From G965222535 sp965222535 (GTDB taxonomy: Bacteria; Pseudomonadota; Gammaproteobacteria; HK1), in NCBI GenBank assembly GCA_965222535.1, contig OZ244957.1, positions 434,001 through 498,000 on the forward strand: DNA of 64,000 bases. The letters are read 5' to 3'. The notes below the pieces were generated by a model, which saw nothing but the letters and a program-made list of their open reading frames with translations, had not been told where the DNA came from and made no database searches. Both the position numbers and the translations under genes were made by a program. Of this stretch, positions 18,938 through 27,340 are shown in pieces (position 1 is the first letter of the stretch; each line of letters opens with the position of its first letter).

Positions 18938-19609
18938 ATGCCTGAATTGTTTGTAGAACAATTGGAAATTGGGCCCATGGCCAACTTCACCTACCTCATC
19001 GGATCGAGAAGTACGCGGGAAGTGGCTCTGGTCGATCCCGCTTGGGACATAGCCGCATTGCTGGCGCATGTCAGGGAAAAAGAGCTGAAGCCCGTGGCGG
19101 CACTGGTTACCCACTATCACCCTGACCATTGCGGTGGCACCATGATGGGCCATCAGATCCAGGGGGTTGCGGAGTTGCTGGCATCGGAATCAGTGAAGAT
19201 TTATGTCCATAAACAGGAGGCCGATGGGTTGAAGAAAATTACCGGCGTGGAAGAAAGTGATCTGGCCCGAGTGGACTCCGGCGACAAGCTGAAGATCGGC
19301 GAGGTAGAAGTGGAGTTTCTGCATACCCCTGGTCACACACCGGGCTCTCAGTGTTTTCGCATCCACCATACCCTAGTGTCAGGAGACACACTGTTTATTC
19401 AAGGCTGCGGTCGAGTTGACCTGCCTGGGTCAAACAGCGATGACATGTATCGCAGCCTGCAAAAGCTGGCGGCCCTGCCGGATGAGACGATTCTGTTACC
19501 GGGCCATCACTATGGCGCTGTACCCAGTACCACGATGGGCCAGGTCAAATCCACCAATACCTACTTACGGGCACCGGATCTAGCCAGTTGGCGACGCATT
19601 ATGGGGTAG
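18938..19609 (+). CDS. MBL-fold metallo-hydrolase (glyoxalase II-like)
   Basis: 223 residues from ATG 18938. The metal-binding motif THYHPDHCGG (HxHxDH) is at about residue 53. GHTPGSQCF and SGDTLFIQGCGRVDL supply the next His and Asp ligands, and LPGHHYG the last His. This fits the glyoxalase II/persulfide dioxygenase-like branch, but the exact substrate cannot be read from sequence. The Shine-Dalgarno GAGG (18927-18930, 7 nt before ATG) lies inside the terminal TTTTTCGAGGTGC of a family A repeat. A small membrane protein gene follows closely. Confidence 0.87.
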   Translation: MPELFVEQLEIGPMANFTYLIGSRSTREVALVDPAWDIAALLAHVREKELKPVAALVTHYHPDHCGGTMMGHQIQGVAELLASESVKIYVHKQEADGLKKITGVEESDLARVDSGDKLKIGEVEVEFLHTPGHTPGSQCFRIHHTLVSGDTLFIQGCGRVDLPGSNSDDMYRSLQKLAALPDETILLPGHHYGAVPSTTMGQVKSTNTYLRAPDLASWRRIMG

Positions 19610-19635
19610 CGACAGGTTCCCTCAAGGAGAAAATT

Positions 19636-19908
19636 ATGCTCTCAAGAATAATCGTGTCCGCATACGCTGTTTTTATCGAAATAGCCCTGTGGCTATCATT
19701 GTCATTGTCTATCATTGGCGGTTGGCATTTCGGCTATCAGGAGGCCTATCTGGACTATCAGGGCGTTATTGGCGCACTGAGCGGCTTGGTGATCTGGTTT
19801 GTCATGGCGGTTATCTTCTTTGGTGCCTTTTTAGTTCTGGAAGATATCAGAAGATCTGTGAAGAAAATTGAAGAAGCAAAATCAAATTGGACCGAACAGC
19901 AAAAATAG
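19636..19908 (+). CDS. Small two-helix membrane protein, unknown function
   Basis: 90 residues from ATG 19636, preceded by the Shine-Dalgarno AAGGAG about 6 nt upstream. An upstream in-frame extension overlaps the MBL gene and is rejected. Two hydrophobic segments (about 7-30 and 44-68) flank a short polar loop. The last 20 residues are charged and helical (RRSVKKIEEAKSN). I do not recognise the family. It lies 26 bp after the MBL hydrolase gene and is probably cotranscribed with it. Confidence 0.68.
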   Translation: MLSRIIVSAYAVFIEIALWLSLSLSIIGGWHFGYQEAYLDYQGVIGALSGLVIWFVMAVIFFGAFLVLEDIRRSVKKIEEAKSNWTEQQK

Positions 19909-20316
19909 GATGGCTGATTGAAGTCAGTCCACGCGGCAAACCGCTGTAATCGCCCTGTAATGACTCAAAATCAAGATGGTTTTGTATGGTATGCGCGTTA
20001 CTGCCTTGCTGCGGGTGTTAAAAATATGCGCAAGTGGGGGAGTTGCGCGCTGGCGCTGAGCGTCTTCGCTTTGCTTTCTCAGATGGCGCTGCCTGATGTA
20101 CGATGTCAGATCCACGCTTCACGCGTTGCATTGCCGTCTTCTTGCGGCGACGTTTTGATGTCGACTGGCGGGGCGGTGCCAACCTGTTGCGGATTTCACT
20201 CGCCCGCTGATTTTTCACTGGACGCCGGCCACCGCGATACGCTGCTGACGGTGCCCGACCTGACTCGGAACACCCCGGCAAAACAGGGCGAAAGCGACCA
20301 AAGCGATGCTGCAAAA

Positions 20317-20469
20317 GGGCACCTCGAAAAACCAGCTAAGCTCGCTTTTCGAGGTGCCCTACGGGACTTGTCTATTGGTGGAAGAGTTATAAATCAACGG
20401 CTTACGTTACAGGTGATGACGCCCCTTCCGCCAAACCCCCATCCCATTCAAGGTTTTTCAAGGTTCCCC
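20317..20469. repeat. Family A repeat, near full-length copy abutting the agmatine deiminase start
   Basis: The left end is a perfect 14-bp hairpin, GGGCACCTCGAAAA (20317-20330) with TTTTCGAGGTGCCC (20346-20359). A core TTATAAATCAACGGCTTACG follows, then a C-tract (CCAAACCCCCATCCCATTCA) and a degenerate right terminus TTTTTCAAGGTTCCCC. Other copies lie at 21.5, 26.8, 31.1, 35.8, 37.5, 38.9, 44.5 and 55.1 kb. The right end stops 3 bp before the GTG at 20473. Confidence 0.85.
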
Positions 20470-20472
20470 AAA

Positions 20473-21498
20473 GTGAATATCAGAGTGCCCGCAGAATGGG
20501 AGCCGCAAGAAGCGATCTGGCTGCAATGGCCGGAGCGCTTTGAAAAAGCCCATCAGCCGGCCTTCGCCCAAATAACCAACGTCATTGTTCAGTACCAGAA
20601 GCTGCATATTTTGTGTGACAACCATACCCTTCGAAACGCAGCGCGGGCCGCTATCCGAGCCGCTGGCGGCAACCCTGATGATGACAACATAACCTGGCAT
20701 CTGATAGCTAACGATAACGCTTGGATGCGCGACAATGGCCCGCTCTATGTGGTACAGGACGGACAAATGCGCATCCAGAACTGGCAATTTGATGCTTGGG
20801 GAGGGGCGTTTGGCGATGCCGTTGCGTATCGCAAAGACAACGCCGTTCCAGTGGCGATCGGCGCTTATTTAAATATGCCGGTTGATACTATCGACATTGT
20901 CCACGAGCGCGGCAATCTGGAGTTCAATGGTAAAGACACAGTGATCCTGAATTGGAGCACAATTGGCGATCCGCGGCGCAACCCTCTCTACACCAGAAAC
21001 GAGGCCATCGCCGACATGAAAAAGTATTTTGGCGTATCCAAGGTGGTGCTGATCGAAGGGGTCCATGAAGGCGACTTTACCAACGGTCATATCGATGGCA
21101 TAGCGCGTTTTATCAACGAGAACACCGTTGTTGTGCCACAGTGTACGCAGCGCTCGCTTTGCAAACCGGGCGATGGCAAAGACGACAAGGTTAATCAAGA
21201 TGCCGCTGACGCGATCGCCGCAGCCGGGTTAACCGTGATCCGCATGCCGCTTGAAGGGGCGGTGACGTATCAGGGCGATTCATTTGATGCCACATATATG
21301 AACTGGGTAGTAGGCAATGGTTTCGTCATCGTGGCGGGATTTGATAACCCGGCAACCGATGCCCCGGCTAAAGCGCGCATTCAATCCTACTTCCCGCACC
21401 GTAACGTGCACCTGATTGAAATGTTAGCGTCATGGCGCGCAGGTGGCGGCGCTCACTGTCACACCAACGATCAACCGCGTTTTGTGACGGCCCTATAA
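20473..21498 (+). CDS. Agmatine deiminase family protein
   Basis: 342 residues from GTG 20473, the usual family length; homology begins at once (VPAEWEPQEAIWLQWP). Agmatine deiminases convert agmatine to N-carbamoylputrescine. Visible signatures: DNAWMRDNGPLYVV, WQFDAWGG, ERGNLEFNGKDTV, EGVHEGDFTNGHIDGIARF with the catalytic His, and a C-terminal GGGAHCHTNDQPR with the nucleophilic Cys. An in-frame opening extends to 19918 and includes a signal-peptide-like stretch (from ATG 20026) and the whole family A repeat, so a longer exported product is possible. I favour the short form. The SD-like AAGG (20460-20463) comes from the repeat end. Confidence 0.8.
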   Translation: MNIRVPAEWEPQEAIWLQWPERFEKAHQPAFAQITNVIVQYQKLHILCDNHTLRNAARAAIRAAGGNPDDDNITWHLIANDNAWMRDNGPLYVVQDGQMRIQNWQFDAWGGAFGDAVAYRKDNAVPVAIGAYLNMPVDTIDIVHERGNLEFNGKDTVILNWSTIGDPRRNPLYTRNEAIADMKKYFGVSKVVLIEGVHEGDFTNGHIDGIARFINENTVVVPQCTQRSLCKPGDGKDDKVNQDAADAIAAAGLTVIRMPLEGAVTYQGDSFDATYMNWVVGNGFVIVAGFDNPATDAPAKARIQSYFPHRNVHLIEMLASWRAGGGAHCHTNDQPRFVTAL

Positions 21499-21502
21499 CA
21501 GC

Positions 21503-21630
21503 GGGCACCTCGAAAAACCTTGAACGGGATGGAGGAATGGGGGGGCGGAAGGGTCATGTTCTCCTATAACGTAAGCCCCCATTCTGTTATGGATGTATAA
21601 CCGCTCCCCCAATAAACAAGCCCCTCGCGG
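21503..21630. repeat. Family A repeat, diverged copy
   Basis: Starts 5 bp after the agmatine deiminase stop with GGGCACCTCGAAAAACC, followed by GGATGG and a G-rich block, then ATAACGTAAGC and CCGCTCCCCCAATA. It fills most of the spacer before the helicase gene. The opposite terminus is poorly preserved. Confidence 0.7.
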
Positions 21631-21657
21631 ATGAAACCTTGAGAGCAAGCCCTGACC

Positions 21658-23853
21658 GTGCCGCGTAACCCGACAGCCAAGCCTATTAACGATACGCTGG
21701 AAGGCGTTCTTGAACGCATTACCTTTTACAACGCAGGAAGCGGCTTCCTCATCGGCAAGTTGCGTTGTGGCGAAGATCAGCAGGAAGCAACCGTGGTCGG
21801 CCCGGCAGCGCAGGCGCAGTGCGGCGAAACGCTCCGCCTAGAGGGTTGCTGGAACAACCACCCACAGCACGGCAAGCAATTCTCCTTCGTCAAGTACGAG
21901 ACGAAGCTCCCCGCCTCGGTTTATGGGATACGGAAATATCTAAGCAGCGGACTTGTTCGCGGCATTGGCAAGACCTACGCCACGAATATCGTTAATTGCT
22001 TCGGTGCCGACACGCTGCGCGTCCTCTCCGAGGAGCCGGCGCGCCTGCTCGAGGTACCCGGTATCGGTGAGAAAAGGGCCCGCAGCATAAAAGCGGCCTG
22101 GCAAGCACAGAGGGTCGCGCAGGAGGCCATGGTGTTCCTCAAAACTCACGGCATTAGCGATGCCCTCTGCCTCAGCCTAGTTAACAGGTACGGCAATCAG
22201 GTCAGGACCATCCTAGCGACCGAACCTTACCGTATCGTCCGCGACGTCAAAGGCGTCAGCTTCAAGACCGCCGATACCATCGCCCTCAACCTTGGGAGCG
22301 CCACCAACAGCGCGGCACGTATTGACGCCGGCATTTTCCATGCTATGCAGCAATTGGAAGGCGATGGGCACGCCTGCACCGACCGTCATGGGCTGACCAG
22401 CAAAGCGGCGGAAATACTCGAACTCGACGCCGACGCGGTGAGCGTTCGCATGGCTACTCTGAACAGCGGCGAACTCGTCGAATGCACCGCTGGCGTGTTT
22501 CAAACAACCGCCACTGCTAGGGACGAGCAGACAGCGGCTCAAGCACTCGGTCAGCTTCTCGCCGCCCCCTCCTGCCTGCCATCAATTGTCGTCGACAAGG
22601 CCATTGAGTGGGCGCAGAAGAAGGTGGGGTTTGACTTCGCTGCAGAGCAGGCCGACAGCATCCGGACGGCCCTCACCTCTAAGGTTTCGATTCTCACCGG
22701 CGGCCCCGGGACGGGGAAAACCACAATTCTGCAAGCCCTCGTGTCGATACTCGAGGCAAAGCAAGTGCGCCTCCAGCTTACGGCACCTACCGGTCGGGCT
22801 TCGCGCCGCATGGCTGACGCCACTCGGCACTTCTCTCAAACCATTCATCGACTCCTAAGGTTCGACCCATCCGCAGGCAAATTCGCTTTGAACGAGAAAG
22901 CTCCCCTAGAGGGTGACTTTGTCGTGATGGACGAGGCCAGCATGCTGGATATTCGCCTTGCCGCCGCTCTCTTTCGCGCTATTCCCGCTAAGGCTCACCT
23001 GCTTATCGTAGGCGATGTTGACCAGCTCCCCTCCGTCGGCCCAGGCAATGTGCTGAAAGACCTGATCGAATCTAGGCGTTTCCCGGTTACGCGCTTGCAG
23101 GTTCCTTTCCGCCAAGACGAAGGCAGCGGCATCGTGGCAGCCGCCCACGGCATCCTTGCCGGTCGCGGCCTAATACTGCCTCCCGTTGATGATCCCAAGC
23201 GGCTTGACTTTTCCCGCGATGTTCACTTCATACGCGCCGCCAACCCCGACGCCTGCGTTACTGTTGTGCGCCATCTATGCCGCGACCTGCTACCCGCCCA
23301 TCTCAGTCTTGACCCGCTCCACGAGATTCAGGTGCTGGCACCCATGCACCGCGGCATCGCTGGTATCGCCAACCTGAACGACCAACTTCGCGCCGTCCTC
23401 AACCCACAGGGTGCCCTGTATGCCTTTGGTCAAACGCTCTTTCGCGAAGGCGACAAGGTGATCCAGACGCGCAACAACTATGACAAGAACATTTTCAACG
23501 GCGACCTTGGGATCATCACTGCCGTGCACCCCACGGAAGACTCGATGGAAGTGGACTTTGATGGTCAATCCATCCGCTTTGCGCGCCGCGAGGTCGCCAG
23601 TCTCCAGCCCGCCTACGCCATATCCGTCCACAAGAGCCAAGGCAGTGAATACCCCGTGGTCGTCTTCCCGTTGTTGAAACAGCACTGCATGGTGCTCCAG
23701 CGTAACCTCATCTACACCGGACTTACGCGCGCTAAGAAGAAAGTCTTTTTTGTGGGTGACCCCGCCGCCTACGCGATGGCCATCCGCAACAACAAAACAC
23801 TCGCTCGCCGCACTGACCTGATTCGCAAACTCGAATTCACCGCCAGTGCATAA
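21658..23853 (+). CDS. recD2: RecD2-like ATP-dependent DNA helicase (SF1B)
   Basis: 731 residues, GTG start with no strong Shine-Dalgarno. The N-terminal OB-like region (ITFYNAGSGFLIGKL) and tandem helix-hairpin-helix elements (LLEVPGIGEKRA) are typical of RecD2. Helicase motifs: Walker A GGPGTGKTT (about 347-355), VMDEASMLD (about 421), GDVDQLPSVGPG, and SVHKSQGSEYP with LIYTGLTRAKK near the C-terminus. RecD2 proteins are 5'-3' helicases without RecBC, known mostly from Firmicutes and Deinococcus and scattered in Proteobacteria. The gene lies between a family A repeat and ispH; a horizontally acquired origin is possible but not shown. Confidence 0.9.
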   Translation: MPRNPTAKPINDTLEGVLERITFYNAGSGFLIGKLRCGEDQQEATVVGPAAQAQCGETLRLEGCWNNHPQHGKQFSFVKYETKLPASVYGIRKYLSSGLVRGIGKTYATNIVNCFGADTLRVLSEEPARLLEVPGIGEKRARSIKAAWQAQRVAQEAMVFLKTHGISDALCLSLVNRYGNQVRTILATEPYRIVRDVKGVSFKTADTIALNLGSATNSAARIDAGIFHAMQQLEGDGHACTDRHGLTSKAAEILELDADAVSVRMATLNSGELVECTAGVFQTTATARDEQTAAQALGQLLAAPSCLPSIVVDKAIEWAQKKVGFDFAAEQADSIRTALTSKVSILTGGPGTGKTTILQALVSILEAKQVRLQLTAPTGRASRRMADATRHFSQTIHRLLRFDPSAGKFALNEKAPLEGDFVVMDEASMLDIRLAAALFRAIPAKAHLLIVGDVDQLPSVGPGNVLKDLIESRRFPVTRLQVPFRQDEGSGIVAAAHGILAGRGLILPPVDDPKRLDFSRDVHFIRAANPDACVTVVRHLCRDLLPAHLSLDPLHEIQVLAPMHRGIAGIANLNDQLRAVLNPQGALYAFGQTLFREGDKVIQTRNNYDKNIFNGDLGIITAVHPTEDSMEVDFDGQSIRFARREVASLQPAYAISVHKSQGSEYPVVVFPLLKQHCMVLQRNLIYTGLTRAKKKVFFVGDPAAYAMAIRNNKTLARRTDLIRKLEFTASA

Positions 23854-24111
23854 AAAGCACGGCGCTGAACCTAGCTTCGGCTCTGTGCGCATAGTGTCAG
23901 GTCACATTGGAGGCATCAACAACGCTGGCGTGTGGTTGGCTACACGACGCGCTTTGTTATATGCTTCGTGCAGTCGCCCGCTTTCGTTTTTGCTGCGGTA
24001 ACGCTTTGGCACGGACCTTTACAGAGCGCCGCCCGCAGCATTCCCAGAGACACTTCACCCAATATAGCACCCTATTACGGGTTGCAAACTCACGCCATAT
24101 CTAACGCCTCT

Positions 24112-25110
24112 ATGAACACCCTCAAAGTAAAACATCAAATGCAGATTCTGGTTGCTGAACCGCGTGGCTTTTGCGCTGGAGTGGATCGGGCAATAGCAAT
24201 GGTTGATCAGGCGCTGGCGTTGTTTGGCACACCAATCTACGTACGCCATGAAATTGTACACAACCACCATGTGGTTGCTGAACTGCGCCGCAAAGGAGCC
24301 GTTTTTGTCGATACCCTAGACGATATTCCCGATGCTGAAGACGGTGCCGCTGCGCCTATTGTCATTTTCAGCGCCCATGGGGTCGCACAAGCGGTGTGTG
24401 CCAAGGCGCGGCGCAGACGCCTGCGGGTGTTTGATGCGACCTGCCCCTTGGTGACCAAAGTACATCTCGAGGTATTGCGTTATCTCGGCGAGGGACGTGA
24501 TTGCATCCTAGTGGGGCACGCCGGGCATCCCGAAGTGGAGGGCACCTTAGGACAATATGAGGCGCGCACCGACGGTCAAGATCAGGGGCAGATCATGCTG
24601 GTCGAGTCGATCGCGGATGTAGCGGCATTGCAGGTGCGTGATCCTGAGCATCTGGGTTATGTTACCCAGACGACATTGTCCATGGATGACACCGCCGCGA
24701 TCATCGCAGCGATAAAGCGGCGCTTCCCGGCGATAGCAGCACCTAAGAAGGACGATATCTGCTACGCCACGCAAAACCGCCAAGATGCGGTGCACCGGTT
24801 GGCACCGCAATGCGATGTGTTTGTCGTTGTCGGTTCGCTAACCAGTTCAAATTCCAACCGCTTGCGCGAGGTTGCCGCTAAATACCGCATCCCATCCTAT
24901 TTGATCGATGGTGCCGTTGATTTGCAACCTGAATGGTTCGACGACAAGCAACGCGTCGGGGTAACCGCTGGTGCTTCAGCGCCCGAATCGTTAGTGCAGG
25001 GGGTTATCAAGCAATTACAAGCCTGGGGCGGTCAGCGCATCGCCAACGCGGCTTTGCACAGTGAAAATGTGGTGTTTTCGCTGCCTAAGGAACTGGCGGC
25101 AAGGCAGTAG
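24112..25110 (+). CDS. ispH: 4-hydroxy-3-methylbut-2-enyl diphosphate reductase
   Basis: 332 residues from ATG 24112 (ATG 24139, MQILVAEPRGFCAGV, is also possible). It is the last enzyme of the MEP isoprenoid pathway, carrying a 4Fe-4S cluster. Cys ligands are in PRGFCAGVDRAI, DATCPLVTKVH and DICYATQNRQ. Substrate-binding blocks include HEIVHNHHVV, VGHAGHPEVEGTLGQ, TQTTLS and SSNSNRL. An upstream in-frame extension to 23932 has no family match and is ignored. The 258-bp spacer after the helicase holds no recognised feature. Confidence 0.96.
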   Translation: MNTLKVKHQMQILVAEPRGFCAGVDRAIAMVDQALALFGTPIYVRHEIVHNHHVVAELRRKGAVFVDTLDDIPDAEDGAAAPIVIFSAHGVAQAVCAKARRRRLRVFDATCPLVTKVHLEVLRYLGEGRDCILVGHAGHPEVEGTLGQYEARTDGQDQGQIMLVESIADVAALQVRDPEHLGYVTQTTLSMDDTAAIIAAIKRRFPAIAAPKKDDICYATQNRQDAVHRLAPQCDVFVVVGSLTSSNSNRLREVAAKYRIPSYLIDGAVDLQPEWFDDKQRVGVTAGASAPESLVQGVIKQLQAWGGQRIANAALHSENVVFSLPKELAARQ

Positions 25111-25177
25111 CGCAGTGGTAGCCTTGCCGCGCTGCTTCACGCCAGCAGAGGCGTATTGCCCTGAACGTCTGGCGCTG

Positions 25178-25813
25178 TCAAGTGTTGAGCGCCGTGACCA
25201 GATCCATCGAACCCTCGTACATCATTATCAGCGCGACATACAAGATGATCAATAAGCCGATATACCCTATCCAAGCGTGTTTATCGAGCAACCGGGCAAT
25301 CCAACTGGCGGCCATCCCCATGAAAGCGACGGACAACACCAACCCGACGACCAATATCCACGTATGCTCACGCGAGATGCCGGCAACCGCGAGGACGTTA
25401 TCGAGAGACATCGTAATATCCGCAATGACGATCTGGATTATCGCAGCGCGGGTGGTTTTCTGCGGCGCTGCCTCAAGCTCCGCCGGCTGATCGCTGGTAG
25501 CGGCGGCAGCGTGCTGTTGGTGTTTTAGGGTGATTCGTTGCCGTTCAAGCTCACGCCATAGTTTCCATGAAACCCACAGCAACAACAGCCCACCGGCGAA
25601 CAACAGCCCGATGATTTGCAATAATTGCGTGGTTATCAGCGCAAAAAAGATGCGCATCAGGGTCGCTACGGCGATCCCGATGACGATCACTTTGCGGCGC
25701 TCGGTGGCCGCTAGGCCAGCAGCGGCCATGCCGACGACGATGGCATTATCACCCGCCAGCACCAAGTCAACGGCAATTACTTGCAGTAGCGCAATTAATT
25801 CAGGCGAGGTCAT
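25178..25813 (-). CDS. TerC/YjbE family integral membrane protein
   Basis: 210 residues from the ATG at 25813. About seven hydrophobic segments. The duplicated TerC motif is clear: VDLVLAGDNAIVVGMA in the first half and ADITMSLDNVLAVAG in the second, each with the conserved Asp-Asn in the membrane. A Gln/Glu-rich cytoplasmic loop (about residues 95-125) separates the halves. Family members are implicated in manganese or other metal export and tellurite resistance; the YjbE subgroup fits best. It follows the glycosylase gene on the same strand with a gap of about 25 bp. Confidence 0.87.
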   Translation of the reverse strand: MTSPELIALLQVIAVDLVLAGDNAIVVGMAAAGLAATERRKVIVIGIAVATLMRIFFALITTQLLQIIGLLFAGGLLLLWVSWKLWRELERQRITLKHQQHAAAATSDQPAELEAAPQKTTRAAIIQIVIADITMSLDNVLAVAGISREHTWILVVGLVLSVAFMGMAASWIARLLDKHAWIGYIGLLIILYVALIMMYEGSMDLVTALNT

Positions 25814-25839
25814 AATTCCAGTGGCTGTCAGAGGGTCAG

Positions 25840-26565
25840 TCAGTGTGACTCGCTGGGGAGGGTGACCCCGGCAGACCAAAGGGCTTGTTCAAATACCGCC
25901 TCCCAACCTCGGTTGGCCTGCGGGTTGGCGGGGCTTGGATGGGGCGCAAAGGCAACTGGCGGCGCAGCTTGCGATAAACCATTGCGCGCCCGATCGGTAG
26001 CGAATCTGCCGATGCCGATAATGATCTTCGGCTGCAACGTGGCGACAACCTGCGCAAGCGCGTGGTCACAGGCGGCGAACAAAGGCTGCCGCTCAGTAAA
26101 AGGCAGTTTTTCAGGGGTATGGTTCCGCCCGCTTTCTTGCAAAAATCCGAGGGGGCAGTAGTTCCATACCATGAAGCGCTCGAAAAAGTGCTGCGCTGAG
26201 ACGAAGCGCCGCGCCGCCCATCCCCACAAACGGCGTCCACTGACCTCACCGCGGGCACAGTCAAAACCTTGCACCGGTCGCTTGGGATGTTGCACTTCAG
26301 GACTTTGAACCGGTTCTTTTATTTCCAGCCAGTCGCGTACGTGCGCTACATCGCCAAACGGCACCCCGGTTTGCATCATGCCGAAGGGACCCGGGTTCAT
26401 CCCCAGCAGCAAGACTTCTTTAGTCCCCTGACCAAAACGCCGCAGATAGGCGGCATGCGGTGCCCATGCGTAATTCAGAGGGTTATAAACATAATGCACC
26501 GGCGGCGCAAAGCGCAAAGGCGCAACGCTGTCAAGCAATTCTTTGGAGATCTGCAAAAGCTGCAT
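25840..26565 (-). CDS. SMUG1-type uracil-DNA glycosylase
   Basis: 241 residues from ATG 26565; a GTG at 26586 is an alternative start. Motif 1 is GMNPGPFGMMQTGVPFG and motif 2 is HPSPAN, the two active-site loops of the SMUG1 group, preceded by the family block VHYVYNPLNYAWAPH. The enzyme removes uracil and oxidised pyrimidines from DNA to start base-excision repair. SMUG1-like enzymes are common in animals and patchy in bacteria. It probably shares a transcript with the TerC/YjbE gene. Confidence 0.9.
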   Translation of the reverse strand: MQLLQISKELLDSVAPLRFAPPVHYVYNPLNYAWAPHAAYLRRFGQGTKEVLLLGMNPGPFGMMQTGVPFGDVAHVRDWLEIKEPVQSPEVQHPKRPVQGFDCARGEVSGRRLWGWAARRFVSAQHFFERFMVWNYCPLGFLQESGRNHTPEKLPFTERQPLFAACDHALAQVVATLQPKIIIGIGRFATDRARNGLSQAAPPVAFAPHPSPANPQANRGWEAVFEQALWSAGVTLPSESH

Positions 26566-26632
26566 ATCAGTCAGTGCCGGCACCACCGATCGGCAGAAGC
26601 GCTGCGACCATGCAGCGCGCTGTCTGTGTAAC

Positions 26633-26708
26633 GGGGATCGCCGTGCGTGTCACCCGCTCTCCGACTGGCAGGGGATCGCCGTGCGTGTCACCCGCTCTCC
26701 GACTGGCA
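26633..26708. repeat. 38-bp perfect tandem duplication
   Basis: Two identical 38-bp units starting GGGGATCGCCGTGCGTGTCA (26633-26670 and 26671-26708). They lie just upstream of the glycosylase gene, so copy number would change its 5' region. No coding potential recognised. Confidence 0.92.
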
Positions 26709-26758
26709 GGCGACCAATGGCCGGCGTGGTTTACGGCATGCGGCTATTGTTTCTGCTG

Positions 26759-26964
26759 GGCACATCGAAAAACCTCAACGGGATGGAGTGGGGGTGGGGG
26801 AAAGGGATTGTTTTATGTTTTTAATGAGGCGCGCCTGCAGCGTGCGCCGTTCGCTGACCTCCCGATCCGCTCAACGGCACTGCGAAATGATTGTTGGAAG
26901 GATCATTTCCCCCAATAGGCAGCGCCTCGAAAAGCTAGTTTCGCGCAGTTTTTCTCGAGGTGCC
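26759..26964. repeat. Composite of family A termini around another repeat block
   Basis: Starts with CACATCGAAAAACCTCAACG and a G-rich block and ends with CTCGAAAAGCTAG...TTTTTCTCGAGGTGCCC (about 26926-26964). Between them is a block related to the 18.6 and 42.5 kb repeats (CGTTCGCTGACCTCCCGATC). The right end abuts the stop codon of the ferritin pseudogene. No gene is visible. Confidence 0.7.
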
Positions 26965-27252
26965 CTACTCATGGTTAAGCGGCTTGGTAGTGAACAGATA
27001 GCCTTTCAGCTCTTTGTCAAAGCGGGGGGCGTAGACAGCGGATCCACTCCAGCACCATTGCCGCATGTTCTTTTTCTTCATCGCGGTTGTGCGCTAAGAT
27101 GGCCTTCAGTTCCGCGTCTTTACAGGCATCAACCCGCTGGTTGTACCAATCAACCGCTTCCAATTCCTCCATCAACGAGGTAATTGCCCGGGCATGTCTC
27201 TGGTGTCATTGCTGAGCTCGCTTATCGGCTCGTGATACCCTTCATTCGCTAT
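26965..27252 (-). pseudogene. Encapsulated ferritin-like protein (EncFtn), frameshifted
   Basis: Reassembled from two frames, the minus strand reads EGYHEPISELSNDTRDM, then (after a 1-nt loss near 27193) HRAITSLMEELEAVDWYNQR and NRDEEKEHAAMVLEW, then (after a 1-nt gain in a run of six C near 27025) RFDKELKGYLFTTKPLNHE and stop. This matches the EncFtn family of about 96 residues, including the iron-binding Glu in MEELEAVDWY and the ExxH in DEEKEH. The expected start codon reads ATA. The span is exactly 96 codons because the two shifts cancel. EncFtn works inside an encapsulin shell, and the shell gene normally lies next to it; none is present here. Confidence 0.85.
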
Positions 27253-27340
27253 ATTCTTCTCTGCGTGGTGTGTGTCTCGGCCCGCTCGTGCGGGTTTGCG
27301 TGTAAAGGCGTTCAGTGCGCTGGCAACGGCTAGGCAGCGC

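Noticed and set aside
12472..25813. A tellurite-resistance system formed by the TerB-like and TerC/YjbE proteins
   Set aside because: The two genes are 12.7 kb apart in different operons, and no TerD, TerA or TerZ gene is present. The names reflect domain families only.
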